Below are positions 22,692 to 31,118 of a stretch of 59,180 bases of DNA, piece after piece. The DNA is from W589 sp964611805. GTDB taxonomy: Bacteria; Chloroflexota; Dehalococcoidia; Dehalococcoidales; Fen-1064. The DNA lies in contig CAZTBG010000003.1 in assembly GCA_964611805.1 (NCBI GenBank), positions 1-59,180 of the forward strand, written 5' to 3'. A program made the translations under genes and the position numbers. Below the pieces are notes generated by a model. That model saw only the letters and a list, made by a program, of their open reading frames with translations, made no database searches and was not told the origin of the DNA. Numbering within the stretch: position 1 is the first letter of the stretch; every line of letters starts with the position of its first letter.

Positions 22692-23939
22692 CTACCTGCG
22701 GGGTTCACGGCCGATGGCCAATGCGCGCGAGATGATTATCTTCTGTGCTTCAGGAGTACCCGCTGGAGCGAAACAAAGACCAGCCCGCTGTACCACTTCG
22801 AATATATCCTCTGCCAGTGACCACTCAGTGCTTTCAATAAAGGTATACGGCCCTAATACCCTGGCCAGATTCTCAATCAGTTCGCCACCGATCATCTTGG
22901 TATAAAGGCCAAGCTGCGGACCAACATATGGAGCACGCTGCCGGCTTTCGGCTACCCAGGCGTTGCGCAGACCCCACAACCTCACTATTTCGCTTGATAT
23001 GAAAACGTCGACAACGTTTTCCAGCAACTGCGGGTTTTCTCTAAGTCGTTTCTGTATTCTGGGATTACCCTGGCACTGTTCGATAAAACGCTTCACCGCC
23101 GTGTTCTCCAGCGGCACAGCCGACTGACCACCACCATGCTCGACATCAAGTGTGGCGGTAGTTACGCGCCAGCCATCCCTGTCCCCTCCTATCAGAAAAG
23201 ACTCGTGGACCCTTACATCATCAAAGAAGACCTGGTGCTTGATTGCCGGTGACGAGTCTGCGGTTGGCCCATTGACCTGGGCTAGTGTACCGGAGACGAA
23301 CAGCGGTAACGGGTTAATGGTAACACCCGGTAAATCAGCCGGGGCCAGGAACATCGCCAGGTTTTCATGGCGCGGTGCTTCGCGGTCGCTCCGTGTCAGC
23401 AGTAGAAACTGGTTTGGCGGCGCATAGATGCCACCAACAAAAATCTTACTACCATTAATAATAAAGTACTCGCCCTCTTTCTCATGCCTCAGCGCGTCGG
23501 TCTGCTGATTAGCCTCATCGGTACCTGCTTCCGGCTCTGTGAAGAGCTGCCAGGTAGTGACTTCGCCGCGGAAAATAGGCGGGAGGAAACGCTGTTTTTG
23601 TTCCTCAGTCCCCAGGGCCAGTATCGGGCCGACTGCCAGTCTCGCAGAGTCGTAGAACGGCGGATAACCTACCCCCACTTTTTCAAACTCCCGACTGAGG
23701 ACGAAACGCTTGTCCGAATCCAGGCCACCCCCGCCATACTCGCGGGGGTACCCGGCAAAGAGCCATCCTTTTTGACCGAGCCGCCGTCCTATCTCTCGCC
23801 GGAGCTCCCACTGCTCACGGGTCTTTTTCAACGGGTCTCGAAAATTTACCAGGCCGTCGGGAATGTTTTCCTTTATCCATTCCCGCACCTCTTCGGCAAA
23901 GCTTTCCTGTTCTTCGGTATACTCCAGAGAGAAATCCAT
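22692..23939 (-). CDS. Acyl-CoA dehydrogenase, first subunit
   Basis: A 415-residue FAD-dependent acyl-CoA dehydrogenase: FSLEYTEEQESFAEEVREWI, the flavin loop LFTEPEAGTDEANQQTD and FINGSKIFVGG. In the C-terminal domain the region usually ending in an EGT-type catalytic motif reads FAPAGTPEAQKIIISRALA, so the catalytic base is not obvious and may come from the partner subunit. It is the first gene of the pair, behind a promoter with a strong dyad. Electrons should pass to Etf; an etfBA pair is at 51165-52927. Confidence 0.92.
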   Translation of the reverse strand: MDFSLEYTEEQESFAEEVREWIKENIPDGLVNFRDPLKKTREQWELRREIGRRLGQKGWLFAGYPREYGGGGLDSDKRFVLSREFEKVGVGYPPFYDSARLAVGPILALGTEEQKQRFLPPIFRGEVTTWQLFTEPEAGTDEANQQTDALRHEKEGEYFIINGSKIFVGGIYAPPNQFLLLTRSDREAPRHENLAMFLAPADLPGVTINPLPLFVSGTLAQVNGPTADSSPAIKHQVFFDDVRVHESFLIGGDRDGWRVTTATLDVEHGGGQSAVPLENTAVKRFIEQCQGNPRIQKRLRENPQLLENVVDVFISSEIVRLWGLRNAWVAESRQRAPYVGPQLGLYTKMIGGELIENLARVLGPYTFIESTEWSLAEDIFEVVQRAGLCFAPAGTPEAQKIIISRALAIGREPRR

Positions 23940-23976
23940 TTCTATACCCCCGGTTAGTCCTTAATAATCATGATTC

Positions 23977-24023
23977 AGAATAGTATTTCGCACTATTCTA
24001 TCTCGTGTGAATACACAAATCAA
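23977..24023 (-). promoter_or_regulatory. Promoter with TetR-like operator of the acyl-CoA dehydrogenase operon
   Basis: On the minus strand TTGATT (24018-24023), 17 bp, TAGAAT (23995-24000). A perfect inverted repeat AGAATAGT-N7-ACTATTCT (23977-23999) overlaps the -10 and the predicted start, ideal for repression. The spacer also contains GTGT-ATTC-ACAC. Acyl-CoA dehydrogenase operons are often controlled by TetR-family repressors; none is encoded nearby. Confidence 0.65.
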
Positions 24024-24177
24024 ATCGTATTTAACGGGACTTCAGGAAAGTAATGAAAGAAGGTATAAAGCCAGGGAAATTTGGCGCGCGGAAATGTGTA
24101 AGAAGAGGCGAGAAGAACATATTATCGAAGGTAATGAGTCTCTTGAAGATAAAGAATAACAGTGCTGTCGATGGACT

Positions 24178-24576
24178 TTAGTTCACCGCGCGTTGCCGAC
24201 GCTGGGATGGAGGACCATTTAGCTTGGCACGGATACTGTCCACGAGCTTAACCCGGTCAAACGGCTTGGTCATGTACCCGTCTGCACCAGAGGCTAGAGC
24301 GCGACGCTGGTATGATGGCTCATCCCTGGCCGTGACCAGGATTACCGGGATGTTGGAGCGCTGTCTGATAAACTGGAGTACCCCGAAACCGTCTACCCCA
24401 GGCATCCCGATATCAACGACCGCCGCGTCGGGCCGACTCCCCTCAAAGACCCTTAAAGCCGCCAGACCGTCGCTGGCCGTAACGACCTCGAACCCCTCCA
24501 GCCCAAAACTAATCTTGAGCAGCTTCAGTAACTGCTCTTCATCATCGGCCACCAGGATTGTCGGGCACTTTTTCAC
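24178..24576 (-). CDS. Stand-alone response regulator receiver protein
   Basis: A 132-residue receiver domain with no output domain: acidic pair in VADDEEQ, phospho-acceptor Asp in AVVDIGMPGVDG, Thr in LVTARD and Lys in MTKPFD. I chose GTG 24576 (AGGAGG upstream, protein VKKCPTILVADD). Longer versions would overlap the upstream DUF72 gene. The short basic tail SQRRQRA is not a DNA-binding domain. A sensor kinase is not in the window, so its target is unknown. Confidence 0.9.
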   Translation of the reverse strand: MKKCPTILVADDEEQLLKLLKISFGLEGFEVVTASDGLAALRVFEGSRPDAAVVDIGMPGVDGFGVLQFIRQRSNIPVILVTARDEPSYQRRALASGADGYMTKPFDRVKLVDSIRAKLNGPPSQRRQRAVN

Positions 24577-24614
24577 TTGACCCGGCCTCCTCTGTAGAAC
24601 CTCTGGCATAAATG

Positions 24615-25628
24615 TCAGTTCGGGACAATTTGCCGTCTGGTAACCGTACGCAGTGGAAGAAGAAGCAACCACTCGGCCCCGTCAATGACATTAAATGTCC
24701 CACCTGTCTCTGACAGACCATGCCGCACGTCGTATAGCAGCATCTCATCAATCGGTGAGGTCCGGGCCCCCTGCCAGGTAATATGGTACTGGAGGAAGCA
24801 TCTCATACCTTCACAATGCTCGATGAGCCCTTCCATCCACCCGCCCCAGTCATTAGAGACACCACCGTCCGAACTGCCCCGGGCAGCACTCATNNNNNNN
24901 NNNNNNNNNNNNNNNNNNNNNNNNNNNNNNNNNNNNNNNNNNNNNNNNNNNNNNNNNNNNNNNNNNNNNNNNNNNNNNNNNNNNNNNNNNNNNTTCAGCC
25001 CGGCTATCTTTCGGGCCCACTCCGCAAGCTCCTCATCTGAGTAACAGCCTCCGTAAAGCTCCTGGCTGCCATGGAATCGAATATAGGCGAAACCGGCGGT
25101 AGTTACCAGCGGCGTGGTGAACTCAGGCATATCGTAAATGCAGAACCCAGTCCCATACTGGCTAAGCAGGTCGAAGATGGCATCATCCATCCATGAACGA
25201 TGGCGAAACTCGAAAACGTGGCGCATATTACTCGGAAGTAGCCTAAGGAATGCCTCCAGCCTCGGGGCATCGCATTTCATCTGTGGTGGGAGCTGATACA
25301 GCAAAGGCCCGAGCTTTTTATCAAGCAAACGTGCCCGGCCCAGGAAAGTATCAAGCGGTTGAGCAGGCTCTCTCAGGCGCTTGATATGAGTAATAAAGCG
25401 GCTAACCTTGACAGAGAAGACGAAATCCGACGTTGTTACTTCACGCCAGTTGGTAAAGGCCCCCTCAGAAGGCAGACGGTAAAAACTATTGTTAAGTTCC
25501 ACGGTGGAGAAGTGCTGCGAGTAGAACCCCAGCCAGGCCGATTTTGGCATACCGGCCGGATAGAACTGCTCAATCCAGTGCTGGTAGTGCCAGCCCGATG
25601 TACCGATACGGTACTCCACTGCCACCAA
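24615..25628 (-). CDS. DUF72 family protein, interrupted by an assembly gap
   Basis: A DUF72 (COG1801) TIM-barrel-like protein: YRIGTSGWHYQHWIEQFYP, FYSQHFSTVELNNSFYRLPS, FEFRHRSWM and AYIRFHGSQELYGG are family hallmarks. One hundred N bases (24894-24993) replace about 33 residues near the C-terminal third. The frame on both sides agrees with an intact gene, but the gap length is only nominal. Function of DUF72 is unknown. It is upstream of the response regulator gene, 38 nt apart. Confidence 0.88.
   Translation of the reverse strand: MVAVEYRIGTSGWHYQHWIEQFYPAGMPKSAWLGFYSQHFSTVELNNSFYRLPSEGAFTNWREVTTSDFVFSVKVSRFITHIKRLREPAQPLDTFLGRARLLDKKLGPLLYQLPPQMKCDAPRLEAFLRLLPSNMRHVFEFRHRSWMDDAIFDLLSQYGTGFCIYDMPEFTTPLVTTAGFAYIRFHGSQELYGGCYSDEELAEWARKIAGLXXXXXXXXXXXXXXXXXXXXXXXXXXXXXXXXXXMSAARGSSDGGVSNDWGGWMEGLIEHCEGMRCFLQYHITWQGARTSPIDEMLLYDVRHGLSETGGTFNVIDGAEWLLLLPLRTVTRRQIVPN
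24894..24993. other. Assembly gap (100 N)
   Basis: A run of exactly 100 N inside the DUF72 gene, a scaffold join of nominal length. Frame and residue counts across it cannot be trusted. Confidence 0.99.
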
Positions 25629-25699
25629 CTCCTCCCGGGCTCAAGCCTCACAATTCCAGCACCGTAGCGTACCTGTAGCTGGTGCCCGACAGCGATGGC

Positions 25700-26470
25700 T
25701 TAGTCACCATGTAAAGAAGAAGCACCAGATACATCAACGTCACCCAGAGTAGCGTTGCCCAGGTACGTCAGGCTTGAGGCACCGCTGAGCTCGACATCCA
25801 GGCTCCCGTCTACATGCACTGTCCCACTGCTGGCCCCGCTGAAATCAACATCAGCGCTGCTCACCAGAAAATCAGCCATCTCCACATGACTGGCTCCAGA
25901 CAAGTCGAGTTTAATATCATCTGCCTGGCCCTGCAATCGGACGGTACTCGCCCCGGATATGTCGAAGTGAACGTCCTGAGCAGTTATTTCTCCGGTAACT
26001 CTGCTGGCTCCGGAGACATCAAACGTTGTGTCACCAGCCAGTATTTCCTCCAGTTCCAGCGAGCTCGCCCCGGAGACCTCGATGTCCAAGTCCTCTGCAG
26101 ACTCAAATCCTGAAACAGTCCCCCGTGTTGCTCCGGAAAGTTCCAGGCTGCGAAGCTGGGGCATGGTGACTTTAGCCCGGTATGTTGCCGACCTGAACAT
26201 TACCGCGGGCTGTACACCTATCTTTAATGTCGAACCCTGTTGGGAGACCCGTATATACTCAAAGAGATTGTCATCTGCGGTAATACTGACACTAAATTGG
26301 TCGGACTGCACAATTTCAACCTCAAAAGCATAGCCAACTTCAACCCGAGTGAAATCACTGAAGTCCATATCCTCAGTTATTATTGTCCCTGAGCCCTTAA
26401 CGATGGTACAACCTGTGAGCACTCCTGCCGTTATCATCACCGCCATTACCAACGCAATTGCTATCTTCAT
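25700..26470 (-). CDS. Lipoprotein with head-GIN (DUF2807) beta-solenoid domain
   Basis: A 256-residue secreted lipoprotein. The signal peptide ends in a lipobox LTGC at about residue 20. A head-GIN domain follows: GSGTIITEDMDFSDFTRVEVGYAFEVEI, then a parallel beta-helix in which the motif (D/L)SGAS recurs about eight times at 15-20-residue spacing (for example DVSGASRV, DISGASTV, DLSGASHV). I chose ATG 26470 (GGGGAG upstream) so that the signal peptide is normal. Role unknown; such proteins are thought to be surface adhesins or scaffolds. Confidence 0.88.
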   Translation of the reverse strand: MKIAIALVMAVMITAGVLTGCTIVKGSGTIITEDMDFSDFTRVEVGYAFEVEIVQSDQFSVSITADDNLFEYIRVSQQGSTLKIGVQPAVMFRSATYRAKVTMPQLRSLELSGATRGTVSGFESAEDLDIEVSGASSLELEEILAGDTTFDVSGASRVTGEITAQDVHFDISGASTVRLQGQADDIKLDLSGASHVEMADFLVSSADVDFSGASSGTVHVDGSLDVELSGASSLTYLGNATLGDVDVSGASSLHGD

Positions 26471-26535
26471 AAACAATCTCCCCTCTAACAACCTCAATGT
26501 CTGACTGTCTACAAGAACCTAATGCAAGTCAGCAA

Positions 26536-27489
26536 CTAGCGTCTGATTATCGCGTTGCCGTCGCGTCTCCATCTACCATTGAGAAACTCACTGGAATCGA
26601 GCAGGGCCTGCAATGTTCTGTAGCGCGAGTCGCTGAGTTTACGGACACCGAGGAATTTAGCAGCATCGGCAGCTGCATTGGGTCCGGGGATAGACTGCCC
26701 CGGTACTCCTGCCCGTTTTGACCAGGCATCATCAACCTTGATGTCCCAAGCTGTCGTATCTGGAGGCTCGGTCACCACGGTCGGCCCCTGCTCAGCGAGT
26801 TCAACAGTAACATCACCGCCCCCCCTCGGACGAATAACCTTGACCCCCGAAGAAGCCTCCAGGTACTTGGCAAAAGTAGCGTAACCCAGGGCACGAAAAT
26901 CAAAGCTGGGGTCGAGACGTTGAATTGTCTGGTGAAGTTTACTCCCTACAACCCGTCCCTCTTCATCAATTGAGACCTCGACAGCACGTATCAGCAGATT
27001 ATCTCTTTTCTTCCTTTTGCCAGAGCGTATTTTTGTCTGCTGGCGTCCGGTCTTTTCCAGATAGTAGTAGCGGTCGCATGATATCACCAGTGAGTGCGGC
27101 GCTGTCTCCTCACGCCCGGCACCAATCACCGCTTTTCCGGCAGCCCGAAGGCGGTTCACTAACGAAACGAAATCACTATCCGAGGAGACTATTACAAAGG
27201 TATCCACTGGTGACTGGTACAGCAATTCGACAGCATCAATGGCAAGCCTGATATCACTGGAGTTCTTGGACTGGGCAGCGTGAAACAATTGTATTGGCTC
27301 AACCCCGAGCTGAAGAAGCTGGTCCCGTCTATTACCAGCCGCGGACCAGTCACCATAAGCCCTCTTCACAATAATTCGCCCGACATGTGATAGCTGGTCA
27401 AACAGCCACTGTATTGAGTCCAGGCCGACATTCTCAAAATCAATCAGTACGGCAAGTTGTCGGTCAGTCAGCGGTTCACCTGTTGTCAT
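26536..27489 (-). CDS. NYN domain putative RNase with LOTUS/OST-HTH domain
   Basis: A 317-residue protein. The N-terminal NYN (PIN-like, LabA/DUF88) domain, about residues 8-145, has its metal-binding acids in AVLIDFENVG, SSDIRLAIDAVELL and VIVSSDSDFVSLVNRLR. A basic linker GKRKKR is followed by an OST-HTH/LOTUS domain, about 165-245 (VSIDEEGRVVGSKLHQTIQRL...ATFAKYLEA), and a C-terminal 50-residue helical part. NYN domains are predicted ribonucleases and LOTUS domains bind RNA, so it is probably an RNA-processing enzyme. It stands alone with no obvious operon partner. Confidence 0.9.
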   Translation of the reverse strand: MTTGEPLTDRQLAVLIDFENVGLDSIQWLFDQLSHVGRIIVKRAYGDWSAAGNRRDQLLQLGVEPIQLFHAAQSKNSSDIRLAIDAVELLYQSPVDTFVIVSSDSDFVSLVNRLRAAGKAVIGAGREETAPHSLVISCDRYYYLEKTGRQQTKIRSGKRKKRDNLLIRAVEVSIDEEGRVVGSKLHQTIQRLDPSFDFRALGYATFAKYLEASSGVKVIRPRGGGDVTVELAEQGPTVVTEPPDTTAWDIKVDDAWSKRAGVPGQSIPGPNAAADAAKFLGVRKLSDSRYRTLQALLDSSEFLNGRWRRDGNAIIRR

Positions 27490-27593
27490 CTAAAACCTCC
27501 CCATTACTGCCAGGGTCTACTGATACATCCATCATATTACCCTCCAATGTAGTGCCTTAACGGGCCATTGTCAATCCTTGCATCCTAAACTCT

Positions 27594-27622
27594 TTGACAA
27601 ACACCCTTCTACTGCCTAAGAT
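27594..27622 (+). promoter_or_regulatory. Consensus promoter giving a leaderless mRNA
   Basis: TTGACA (27594-27599), exactly 17 bp, TAAGAT (27617-27622). The next ATG is at 27630, 7 nt after the -10, so transcription should start at or beside the A of the start codon. Confidence 0.7.
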
Positions 27623-27629
27623 AAAAATC

Positions 27630-27902
27630 ATGCCAGTAATTGAGCTTATACCGGACTTATCCAGTTGCATTGAGACAGTAGCCAAGCGCGAATACGAAAA
27701 GGTCAACAAGGCGCTGCTTACGTCCCCCACATGGGACGAAGAGCTAGGACAGAGAGCGGAAACCCTCAGGCTCTTCCTGGAAAACATGGACTTCAGGAAG
27801 TTGCGCTCGGAATCGGAGAAACATCTCCTGAATGGTAAAAATGTGAAGTTCGTGATTTTCCTGGAGAATGGACAGCTCAGGCACGAAATGCAGGTAATTT
27901 GA
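27630..27902 (+). CDS. Small hypothetical protein, leaderless
   Basis: A 90-residue soluble, helix-rich protein (MPVIELIPDLSSCIETVAKR...), charged, ending in a beta-hairpin-like segment VKFVIFLENGQLRHEMQVI. No family recognised. I take ATG 27630 because an earlier TTG in frame is itself the -35 hexamer of a strong promoter whose start point falls at this ATG. There is no Shine-Dalgarno. It lies between the NYN gene (divergent) and the ABC importer. Confidence 0.6.
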   Translation: MPVIELIPDLSSCIETVAKREYEKVNKALLTSPTWDEELGQRAETLRLFLENMDFRKLRSESEKHLLNGKNVKFVIFLENGQLRHEMQVI

Positions 27903-28007
27903 CAGGCTGACTCCACTATTACCGACCAGTCTAATGATTGAATCCTGGTGGGGCCGGTTAGTTTTCTGCACGATAGGTATGGATTATCTCCTCTTAAGCT
28001 GCTATCA

Positions 28008-28013
28008 TATAAT
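28008..28013 (+). promoter_or_regulatory. Possible -10 element of the ABC importer operon
   Basis: A consensus TATAAT 116 nt before the substrate-binding protein gene. The expected -35 position (27985-27990) reads TATCTC, a poor match. The leader of about 110 nt shows no T-box motif. Confidence 0.4.
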
Positions 28014-28128
28014 GTCGTCTTGCGCCAATACACCACAACGATACACTACAAGTGGAAGGAGGTAAGAAACAAGCAATTCGAGTAATTCATTGCGCTCTAA
28101 AATAAAGTTAACAAAGGAGACAGTAAGA

Positions 28129-29127
28129 ATGCGAAGTAGATGGTTATTCAGATTACCAGCTGTTGTATTTGCGTTACTGGTAATTGCCCTGATAATACCG
28201 TTTGCCGGTGGTTGCAGTACAGGTATGGAATATACAATCGGTTTAACACAGTTTGGAACTCATCCCGCTGCTGATGCTGGCCGGGAAGGTTTTATCGATG
28301 CCTTGGCTGATGCCGGATATATAGAGGGAGAGAATGTAGAGTATGACTTTCAGAATCCCGAGTTCGACCCCACAGCTGAGCAAACCATCGCCCGGAAATT
28401 TGCTGATGATAAGGTAGATTTAATCTTTTCCTTCGGTACCAATATCAGTATACAGTGCATCAATGCCGCCGAGGGAACAGATATCCCGGTCATTTTCTGC
28501 GGTATTACTGACCCAGTGTCCAGCGGGCTAATCAGTTCCTGGGAGCACCCGGGGGAGAATGTGACCGGAACCAGTGACATGATTGAGATGGACAGCACCG
28601 TTGACCTGATTCTGGATATTGTCCCTGATGTCGCAACAATAGGCACGATTTATAATGCTGGCGAGTCGAACTCGGTAGTGCTGGTTGAAGACCTTAATGA
28701 AGTGTGCGACTCGTTAGGTATTGAGGTAGTGGAAGCAACGGTATCTACCAGTGCCGATGTCCTGACAGCGGCTCAGTCATTAGTCGGACGGGTAGACGTA
28801 ATCTGGGTTGGCACCGATAATACGGTGGTATCTGGACTTGAGGCCGTAATCGGAGTCTGTGAAGAGAACGGGATACCATTCTTCGCCTCTGATGACCCAT
28901 CAATCGAGAGGGGTGGCATAGCCTGCCTGGGATTTGACTACTATGATATCGGCTATCAGACCGGGGAGATGGCGGTCAGAATACTTGAGGGAGAGAGTGC
29001 CGAAGATATTCCTGCTGAACTGGGCAAAGTATTCAGCTATTCGGTGAATACTGCCGCCGCGGACAGGTATGGAGTAACCATCCCCCAGGCAATTTTGGAC
29101 AAGGCGACGTCAATATATGACGAATAG
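28129..29127 (+). CDS. ABC transporter substrate-binding lipoprotein (TrpX/DUF-type PF04392)
   Basis: A 332-residue lipoprotein: N-terminal hydrophobic signal ending in FAGGCS (lipobox), then a periplasmic-binding fold of the ABC_sub_bind family (IGLTQFGTHPAADAGREGFIDAL, FSFGTNISIQCINAA, GITDPVSSGLI, GVTIPQAIL at the C-terminus). The start ATG 28129 has AAGGAGA upstream. Together with the next two genes it forms a three-part importer like the TrpXYZ type reported for tryptophan or other aromatic compounds. The substrate cannot be fixed from sequence. Confidence 0.9.
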   Translation: MRSRWLFRLPAVVFALLVIALIIPFAGGCSTGMEYTIGLTQFGTHPAADAGREGFIDALADAGYIEGENVEYDFQNPEFDPTAEQTIARKFADDKVDLIFSFGTNISIQCINAAEGTDIPVIFCGITDPVSSGLISSWEHPGENVTGTSDMIEMDSTVDLILDIVPDVATIGTIYNAGESNSVVLVEDLNEVCDSLGIEVVEATVSTSADVLTAAQSLVGRVDVIWVGTDNTVVSGLEAVIGVCEENGIPFFASDDPSIERGGIACLGFDYYDIGYQTGEMAVRILEGESAEDIPAELGKVFSYSVNTAAADRYGVTIPQAILDKATSIYDE

Positions 29128-29175
29128 GCGCCGTAAACGATAGCGCATGTGTCCTAGAGAGAAGGAAGCACGCGA

Positions 29176-30087
29176 TTGGATGACATAGTTAACCTATTGT
29201 CCTCTTCATTCTATGAGGGGCTGGCATATGGTTTTGTGGCAATAGGTGTTTACCTCACCTTCCGCGTGCTTGCCTTCCCTGACCTCACAGTGGATGGCAG
29301 TTTCCCCCTCGGCGGAGCGGTAGCCGCCATTCTAATAATAAATGATATCAACCCCTGGCTGGCGACCCTAGCAGCACTCGTCGCCGGTCTCTGCGCCGGC
29401 CTGGCGACCTCTCTGCTCAATACCAAGCTCAGAATAAATGCACTCCTGGCCGGTATACTTATGATGGTGGCTCTATACTCCATTAACCTGATGATTATGG
29501 GGCGCTCCAATATCGGTCTCCTTCGAGAAACTACCGTCTTCAGCCAGTTCGCTCAGTTTCTGGGGATTGACGACAAGGTCACCTTGTCAATCATATTCAT
29601 GGTGATGCTCGCTGTCATTATACTCGCCATATTGAACTGGTTTTTGCGTACTGAAATTGGTCTAGCGCTGAGGGCAACGGGTGAGAACGAGCAGATGGTG
29701 CGTGGTCTCGGCGGGAACACTGACATGACCACAATACTAGGCGTTTCTATCTCAAATGGACTTGTAGCCCTCTCCGGCGCCCTGATAGCCCAAAATCAAA
29801 GCAATGCTGATGTCGGTATGGGAGTTGGCATGATTGTTATGGGGTTAGCTTCAGTAATAATCGGAGAGGGGATATTTCGACCCCGTGGTGTTACTGCGAT
29901 TTTACTGGCAGTGGTCGGTGGTACTTTTGCCTACCGGCTATTCATCGGTATTGCCATCAGATACAAATGGGTAAGCGCCGGTAATTTGAAGCTTGTTACA
30001 GCACTGCTGGTAATTGTAGCCCTCGCCATCCCGTATATACAGAAGAGACTACGCCATGAGTGGGTACCACCCGCCGCAAGGATGTAG
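29176..30087 (+). CDS. ABC transporter permease (branched-chain/TrpY type)
   Basis: A 303-residue inner-membrane permease with eight to nine hydrophobic segments (PF02653 fold), containing FPDLTVDGSFPLGGA, NTKLRINALLAGILMM and LRATGENEQMVRGLGGN, the loop that contacts the ATPase. The start is TTG 29176 behind AAGGAAG. It follows the binding-protein gene after 48 nt and is joined by the ATPase gene 13 nt later. Confidence 0.9.
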   Translation: MDDIVNLLSSSFYEGLAYGFVAIGVYLTFRVLAFPDLTVDGSFPLGGAVAAILIINDINPWLATLAALVAGLCAGLATSLLNTKLRINALLAGILMMVALYSINLMIMGRSNIGLLRETTVFSQFAQFLGIDDKVTLSIIFMVMLAVIILAILNWFLRTEIGLALRATGENEQMVRGLGGNTDMTTILGVSISNGLVALSGALIAQNQSNADVGMGVGMIVMGLASVIIGEGIFRPRGVTAILLAVVGGTFAYRLFIGIAIRYKWVSAGNLKLVTALLVIVALAIPYIQKRLRHEWVPPAARM

Positions 30088-30100
30088 ACGAGAAGTTCTG

Positions 30101-30940
30101 ATGAGCAGAAATGATAGCCTGCTGCAACTCAAAAGTATCAGTAAGATATTTGCCAGAGCCACTGTAGATGAGGTCACGGCGCTGGACAATATCAATCTGG
30201 ACATTCACGCCGAGGACTTCATGACTGTCATTGGTAGCAATGGTGCTGGTAAAACGACGCTTCTTAACGTGATTGCCGGTGTCTATCCACCTGAAAGAGG
30301 GGGAAAGATAATCATTAACGGTAGGGACATTACCAAGCTGAGTGAGCACAGGCACGCTCAATATATTGGCAGAGTTTACCAAGACCCTCACATAGGTACG
30401 GCTGCTAAGATGACTATTGAAGAAAACCTGGCTCTGGCCATGCTGAGGGGAAAATCAAGGGGACTAAGCATAGCTACTAACAAACTTCGCCGAGAACAAT
30501 TCCGTGCAGCATTGACCCCTCTGGGATTAGGACTGGAGGACAGGCTGACCACTCCGGTAGGCACGCTTTCCGGCGGACAGAGGCAGGCCTTAGCACTGGT
30601 AATGGCTACTCTGAGCAAACCGTCTTTGTTACTACTCGATGAGCATATTGCTACGCTCGACCCGAAGACAGCCCGAATAGTGCTTGAGCTAAGTGAAGCG
30701 ATTGTTCAACGAGAAAAAATGACCGCAATGATGGTAACACATAATATGGAACTGGCACTACGCTACGGTAACCGCCTTATCATGATGCATAAGGGCAGGA
30801 TAATCTTAGACCTGGACCACAAGCAACGAAAGAACCTGGCAGTGCAAGACCTGGTGACTGCCTTCGAGCGGGCCAGCGGTGAGCATTTTGCAGATGATAG
30901 TATTCTCCTCAGTGCGGCTGACGCCAGTGTCCAACCATAG
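30101..30940 (+). CDS. ABC transporter ATP-binding protein
   Basis: A 279-residue ATPase: Walker A GSNGAGKTT, Q-loop in GRVYQDPHIG, signature LSGGQRQAL, Walker B LLLLDEHIATLDPKTA and the H-loop VTHNMELAL. Walker B is followed by HIATLDP, where His replaces the more common Thr/Pro of this branch. I chose ATG 30101 because a longer frame would overlap the permease gene. It energises the importer of the two preceding genes. Confidence 0.92.
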   Translation: MSRNDSLLQLKSISKIFARATVDEVTALDNINLDIHAEDFMTVIGSNGAGKTTLLNVIAGVYPPERGGKIIINGRDITKLSEHRHAQYIGRVYQDPHIGTAAKMTIEENLALAMLRGKSRGLSIATNKLRREQFRAALTPLGLGLEDRLTTPVGTLSGGQRQALALVMATLSKPSLLLLDEHIATLDPKTARIVLELSEAIVQREKMTAMMVTHNMELALRYGNRLIMMHKGRIILDLDHKQRKNLAVQDLVTAFERASGEHFADDSILLSAADASVQP

Positions 30941-31118
30941 CACCAGTAATACCCAGGCAAGACAGTTCACAGCCATCTGAACCAATACATTACCTCTTTT
31001 TATCCCCTGCCACACAGCTTCCCAAGACAATCCTCTCATCATCCGCAGCAGGCAGCATTACAGTATCATGCCCGCATTATCAAGTGTGGTACAATGAGCA
31101 GTTAGAGGCTTTCACAGA

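Noticed and set aside
27897..27905. TGA at the end of the small leaderless gene as Sec
   Set aside because: The downstream frame adds an unremarkable short tail, no cysteine-type motif, and no hairpin at SECIS distance was seen.
28014..28128. T-box before the TrpXYZ-like importer
   Set aside because: No T-box sequence, specifier stem or terminator seen in the leader of about 110 nt.
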